Shown here: positions 44,094-47,246 of the stretch, piece after piece
Position numbering within the stretch: position 1 is the stretch's first letter
Layout of the letters: every line of letters begins with the position of its first letter
Source of the DNA: Gammaproteobacteria bacterium
Lineage (GTDB): Bacteria; Pseudomonadota; Gammaproteobacteria; UBA6429; Thiohalophilaceae
DNA length: 47,246 nt
Direction: 5' to 3'
Assembly: GCA_026196045.1 (NCBI GenBank)
Contig: JAPHRJ010000050.1
Coordinates: 1-47,246 of the forward strand
Position numbers and translations under genes: made by a program
The notes under the pieces: generated by a model
What the model saw: the letters and a program-made list of their open reading frames with translations, nothing else
What the model was told of the DNA's origin: nothing
Database searches by the model: none

Positions 44094-45425
44094 TTAACTG
44101 GCTTTAATTACTTCCTGCTTCTCGTTATCAAAAATATGTAGTTGGTGAAGAAAGCCGTGTACGCTGAAAGGTCTGTGGGCTTCGTTTTTGTGTGGAGGGA
44201 AAACGATGGCAATAGCGACAGTGCCGAGCAGGCAGGCAAAGCCACATAGAGAAAACGCCAGCGGAAAGTTACCAATATCTCCGAGCATACCACCAAGTAT
44301 CGGGAACACGATCCCGCCAACACCATACGACAGGAATACGTAAGGATAATTTTGACCAATGGTTTGATTACCGAACTCATCAGCTGTCAGCGCGGGGAAT
44401 AATGCGAAGTTACCGCCGAAGTTAAAGCCAATCAGTGTTGCGCCCAGATATAACAGGTATTCGTTACCGGCCATCATAGTGAAAGCCAGCAGGATAATGC
44501 CCTGGCTACCCGCCATCAACATTACAGAATGTTTGCGTCCCAGTTTATCGCTGAGCGTACCCCAGACAATCCTGCCAATACCATTAGCAAGGCTAAAGAA
44601 GACTGCCATCGCTGTACCGGCAATGGCGCTGGCTTCCATTTCACTATATCCGCTAGCCTGTAGTGCTTCCATCGGATAAATTTTCATGAGCCCGATGGAC
44701 ATCAAACCGGCTCCGGCGCTGACCGCAAAGGTAATAAAGATCAGGTAAAACTGGGGGGTGTGCAGCATGTCAGAAACACTGAAGTCTTCACCGCCTGAAC
44801 CTGAGCTATGAACCGGTTTCGAGTACCCTTCTGGACACCAGCCTTGTGGTGGCATCTTCATCCAGATACTGCCTATCAGTACCAGAATTGCAAAGGCGGC
44901 TCCGTAAACAATAAATGTTTGATCCAGTCCAATCGTGATAATGAGATTTCCCCAGGCTCCTGCCAGTTTTACCCAGGCCATGGCACCGAACCCGAAACCG
45001 GCAACGGCCAGACCCGTGATCATGCCTTTGTGATCAGGAAACCAGTTCATGCCAACAGCGATAGGCACAACATAACCAAGGCCAATACCGATGCCACCAA
45101 GCAAGCCGATACCCAGAAGCACAGGCCAGAACTCAGTACCACCAGTCAGACCAGCAAATATGTAACCAGCACCCAGCGTCAGCCCACCTGTTACAGCCAG
45201 CACGCCCGGCCCCCAGGTGTTCAATTTGCGACCGGCGACGACCATGGTGATGGCAAAAGATGTTAGACCGGCAGCAAACACGAACTGGGTATCCAGTTTG
45301 CTCCATCCTGCGTCCATCAAGGCTGGTGTATACACAGACCAGGCATAAATCGAACCAAGACATAATTGAATGATAATCGCACCAAATACGACCAGCCAGC
45401 GATTCATTGGTTTATTCTGTGACAT
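44094..45425 (-). CDS. MFS transporter, OFA (oxalate/formate antiporter) family
   Basis: 443 residues from the ATG at 45425 (MSQNKPMNRWLVVF), chosen because a GGGAA site precedes it; six residues upstream another Met is possible. About twelve transmembrane helices. The start PMNRWLVVFGAIIIQLCLGSIYAWSVY and the MNWFPDHKGMITGLAVAGFGFGA loop are typical of the OFA subfamily, which moves monocarboxylates such as oxalate, formate or pyruvate; the actual substrate is unknown. The central cytoplasmic loop (about 205-225) has a tryptophan/proline-rich PPQGWCPEGY. Monocistronic as far as visible. Confidence 0.9.
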   Translation of the reverse strand: MSQNKPMNRWLVVFGAIIIQLCLGSIYAWSVYTPALMDAGWSKLDTQFVFAAGLTSFAITMVVAGRKLNTWGPGVLAVTGGLTLGAGYIFAGLTGGTEFWPVLLGIGLLGGIGIGLGYVVPIAVGMNWFPDHKGMITGLAVAGFGFGAMAWVKLAGAWGNLIITIGLDQTFIVYGAAFAILVLIGSIWMKMPPQGWCPEGYSKPVHSSGSGGEDFSVSDMLHTPQFYLIFITFAVSAGAGLMSIGLMKIYPMEALQASGYSEMEASAIAGTAMAVFFSLANGIGRIVWGTLSDKLGRKHSVMLMAGSQGIILLAFTMMAGNEYLLYLGATLIGFNFGGNFALFPALTADEFGNQTIGQNYPYVFLSYGVGGIVFPILGGMLGDIGNFPLAFSLCGFACLLGTVAIAIVFPPHKNEAHRPFSVHGFLHQLHIFDNEKQEVIKAS

Positions 45426-45543
45426 ATAAATTCCCATTAGCAAAGTAGACGCGACAATATAGGAATCATTGGGATAAGAGAACCGTTAATTCTAATTAAT
45501 AGAGAATATTGTGCTCTAATTCCTGAATTCAGAAATCATTATT

Positions 45544-45696
45544 TTATGACATTGGTTTTACAGGCATAAACACCATTGTAAAACTACTGGGTGTTTCGGC
45601 TTTTATCTGAAAGCCATGCTGCTTATAGAAAATAATTGCACGCGCATTAATCTTGAACACCTGTAACTCAATGCGCTTCGATTGCGCCCTGCTCTT
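45544..45696 (-). pseudogene. Remnant of a GNAT acetyltransferase (C-terminal part)
   Basis: The minus-strand frame reads RIELQVFKINARAIIFYKQ followed by HGFQ and ends MPVKPMS-stop. The pattern LQV-x-x-x-NxRAxxFY-x-x-x-GF is the conserved last part of GNAT N-acetyltransferases. An in-frame stop lies directly upstream (45697-45699) and no start or N-terminal domain precedes it, so it is a truncated relic of about 50 codons. Confidence 0.75.
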
Positions 45697-45733
45697 TTAA
45701 TTACGGCATTTAGAAGTTGGGTAGCAACTCTAT

Positions 45734-45798
45734 GCTAACTTGCCATCTCACATGGCGCGGAGTGAAATGTAGAGGCATGTGAGATGGTCAATGTTAAG
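45734..45798. repeat. attC-like palindrome
   Basis: Perfect 12-bp arms CCATCTCACATG (45743-45754) and CATGTGAGATGG (45776-45787) enclose a 21-nt centre. Outside them GCTAAC (45734-45739) and GTTAAG (45793-45798) form a shorter second pair, giving the nested two-box shape of integron attC sites; the outer boxes match RYYYAAC/GTTRRRY only in part. It lies between the GNAT relic and the end of the next minus-strand gene, exactly where an attC would follow a cassette gene. Confidence 0.4.
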
Positions 45799-45823
45799 AA
45801 AATTGTTGCACGAAAAATACTCA

Positions 45824-46816
45824 CTAGCTATCTTTTAAAACTGACTTTACCTCTTTTAATAAATTGATAGCTTCTTTTTTTGATTTTATTGTTGGCCGTA
45901 ATTCTTTTGAAACTATTTCAGAGAGATCATCCATATTTAAAAACAATTCAGACATTCTTCTGTAAACTTCAGCCCGTGCAGGTTCGTCACTTTTTACTAG
46001 GTCAGCAATTGTTGCTGCACCTCCGCCTAGCAATCTTTCCATATGGTCAAATTTCATAACCAAAACTGTCCTTAGAGAGTAGTTCTTATGAAAGAATGTC
46101 GCCATCCATACAAGAGTAGCTACTATTGACGCTCTAACAGCCAATGCTTCATACCACTCTAAAGTGTGAATATCCGGTATTATAAAGCTAGTGATAACAA
46201 GTAATGGTATAAGTAACAGCGTGAGAATAAAAGACCATAGGTAAATGAACGATAGAATTTTTGACTTTAAAATTTCTCTTTCTATTTTGTCTTTAAATGT
46301 GCCAGTAAAACCGAGTTCTTTCTTAAGCTGAAGTAAGTTGTCTATACCATCCTGTATCTTTCCAAATAATTCAGATCTGGAATTATCTAATTGTAAATTT
46401 AAGCTACTAATGACTTCCCGATAATCACTTTGTAATTGGTCGTATATCTGTGAAAGATCGGCTGGAATTTGTTTATATTGATCTTCATGCTCTAAATAAA
46501 CCAGCTCCATTTTCTGAAATATTTCATCGAACATTTCTAGAGTTTTGATTGCTAAACTTATATCATTGTTTTTTAAAGCTTCATTGATCTTCTTATTTGC
46601 TTCATTAAAGTTATTATTAAATCTCTGGTATTCGTCATTTAGGATAAGTGCATCTTCAGGATTAAGAACAGCAATAATTCGGTTTGTATTGTTATATCTT
46701 TGCCGCCTTGCTGAAAAGAACTGTAAATATGTACGAATTTGACCTGCAGCCACTTCTGGTCTTGAAGTTTCTATTGAAAGGTTATTTAACAACTTACCTG
46801 TGTTTTTATCAGTCAT
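45824..46816 (-). CDS. Two-helix membrane protein with coiled coil, unknown function
   Basis: 330 residues. A long hydrophilic helical N-terminal part (about 1-180, rich in Asn, Glu, Lys and Leu heptads such as KTLEMFDEIFQKMELVYLEHE and DNLLQLKKELGF) is followed by two transmembrane segments (about 192-214 and 228-245) and a C-terminal helical tail. No family is recognised. It is clearly more AT-rich than the bulk of the window and lies next to the attC-like palindrome and a GNAT relic, which points to acquired DNA. A Ser/Lys-rich end (SKKEAINLLKEVKSVLKDS) follows. Confidence 0.7.
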   Translation of the reverse strand: MTDKNTGKLLNNLSIETSRPEVAAGQIRTYLQFFSARRQRYNNTNRIIAVLNPEDALILNDEYQRFNNNFNEANKKINEALKNNDISLAIKTLEMFDEIFQKMELVYLEHEDQYKQIPADLSQIYDQLQSDYREVISSLNLQLDNSRSELFGKIQDGIDNLLQLKKELGFTGTFKDKIEREILKSKILSFIYLWSFILTLLLIPLLVITSFIIPDIHTLEWYEALAVRASIVATLVWMATFFHKNYSLRTVLVMKFDHMERLLGGGAATIADLVKSDEPARAEVYRRMSELFLNMDDLSEIVSKELRPTIKSKKEAINLLKEVKSVLKDS

Positions 46817-47148
46817 TCCTGGTTCCTATATCTGGCCTATTATGTAATTTAAAATAATATCTGGAATAACCACAGATAAACCATGATTACAGACAGATTT
46901 ATGGCTGATCGTGTTACTGATTATATCTTTGGATAATAGTTGTTTAGATAACATGCCCTGTTCAATCCAGGTTTACCCTAAATACTCCCTTCGCCTTATC
47001 AGTTCTTATATAAGGACTCCATTATATTTTGGCTTTTTTGTTCCGTTGCTGATAACCGTTAACTAAGACTAACACGCTATTTATGTATGGAAAACAGGAA
47101 ATATCTCCAGGACTCTCTGCAAAAGCAACATCCATAATTTTGTTCATA
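46817..47148. other. AT-rich intergenic stretch without recognisable gene
   Basis: I see no open frame of note, no tRNA-like fold and no strong promoter pair here. It separates the membrane protein gene from the IS element edge. Confidence 0.5.
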
Positions 47149-47246
47149 TGTAACCATCCCCTAAAATAGGAACATACCCATTTAGAGTTCTCCTGCGTAA
47201 ACTATTCACCAGGAGAATAAGAATGAAAAAATCACGCTATAGCGAA
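47149..47246 (+). mobile_element. Left end of an IS3-type insertion sequence (cut by window edge)
   Basis: A likely terminal repeat beginning TGTAACC at 47149 is followed after about 70 nt by a strong ribosome site (AGGAGAATAAG) and the start of a gene reading MKKSRYSE. This opening is the usual start of IS3-family OrfA transposases. The remainder lies outside the window, so family and intactness cannot be confirmed. Confidence 0.5.
47223..47246 (+). CDS. IS3-type transposase OrfA, first eight codons
   Basis: Begins ATG at 47223, preceded by AGGAGA at 7-nt spacing, and encodes MKKSRYSE before the window ends. IS3-family OrfA proteins commonly open with MKKSR or MKRSRF followed by an acidic residue and a helix-turn-helix. 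Only eight residues are visible. Confidence 0.5.

Noticed and set aside
44808-45266. 152-codon plus-strand frame opposite the MFS transporter
   Set aside because: Low-complexity Thr/Gln-rich shadow of a well-supported transporter on the other strand.
1-47246. CRISPR array, tRNA or rRNA genes, phage genes
   Set aside because: No regularly spaced direct repeats, no cloverleaf-like T-loop (GGTTCGAATCC type) and no capsid, tail or terminase motifs were noticed in a reading by eye.

Overview
The window looks like chromosomal DNA of a Gammaproteobacterium with moderate-to-low GC and metabolically flexible, possibly chemolithotrophic, habits. This rests on protein resemblance and gene content, because no rRNA or tRNA marker is present. 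No CRISPR array and no recognisable phage were seen. The only clear mobile DNA is the left end of an IS3-type element at the extreme right edge.

Layout. 1-0.6 kb: the 3' end of arsM and a small GDCCVxC protein. 0.6-4.9 kb: a proteostasis block with a Lon-like protease translationally coupled to a UspA-like protein, a DUF2905 membrane protein and an Hsp20. 4.9-8.8 kb: archease, the RNA ligase RtcB, an alpha/beta hydrolase, a CBS-pair protein and a zinc-ribbon protein. 9.0-13.6 kb: ahcY, sixA, a hibernation-factor/cold-shock fusion, and a slipin/NfeD pair. 13.7-19.3 kb: small housekeeping genes (lipoprotein, HAD phosphatase, metallophosphoesterase, DksA-like protein, flavin/2Fe-2S reductase, pcm, membrane protein). 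19.5-25.6 kb: one co-directional operon of an amino-acid dehydrogenase, a three-gene 2-oxoacid:ferredoxin oxidoreductase with fused gamma-delta, and an AMP-forming acyl-CoA synthetase. 25.8-30.7 kb: glycogen phosphorylase, an orphan nosD-like gene and a lipoprotein.

30.9-42.4 kb is the centrepiece: a group 3b (NAD(P)-linked, cytosolic) [NiFe] hydrogenase in the order hydB-hydG-hydD-hydA on the minus strand, diverging from a complete hypC-A-B-D-F-E maturation operon on the plus strand. No separate hydrogenase maturation endopeptidase gene is present. Instead, the large subunit continues without a stop past its normal cleavage motif into a complete HybD/HycI-like endopeptidase domain. An unrecognised 316-residue protein is encoded 13 nt downstream. 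The fusion and this companion gene are the most likely undescribed system here.

42.5-47.2 kb: a catalase with a convincing OxyR-type operator, an OFA-family MFS transporter, a GNAT acetyltransferase remnant next to an attC-like palindrome, an AT-rich two-TM/coiled-coil protein of unknown function, and the truncated IS3-type element.

Working together (inference): hydrogenase and ferredoxin-linked oxidoreductase would both exchange low-potential electrons with the NAD(P)/ferredoxin pools. The dehydrogenase, oxidoreductase and ligase trio could run either as amino-acid catabolism to acyl-CoA or, in reverse, as reductive carboxylation of organic acids to amino acids.
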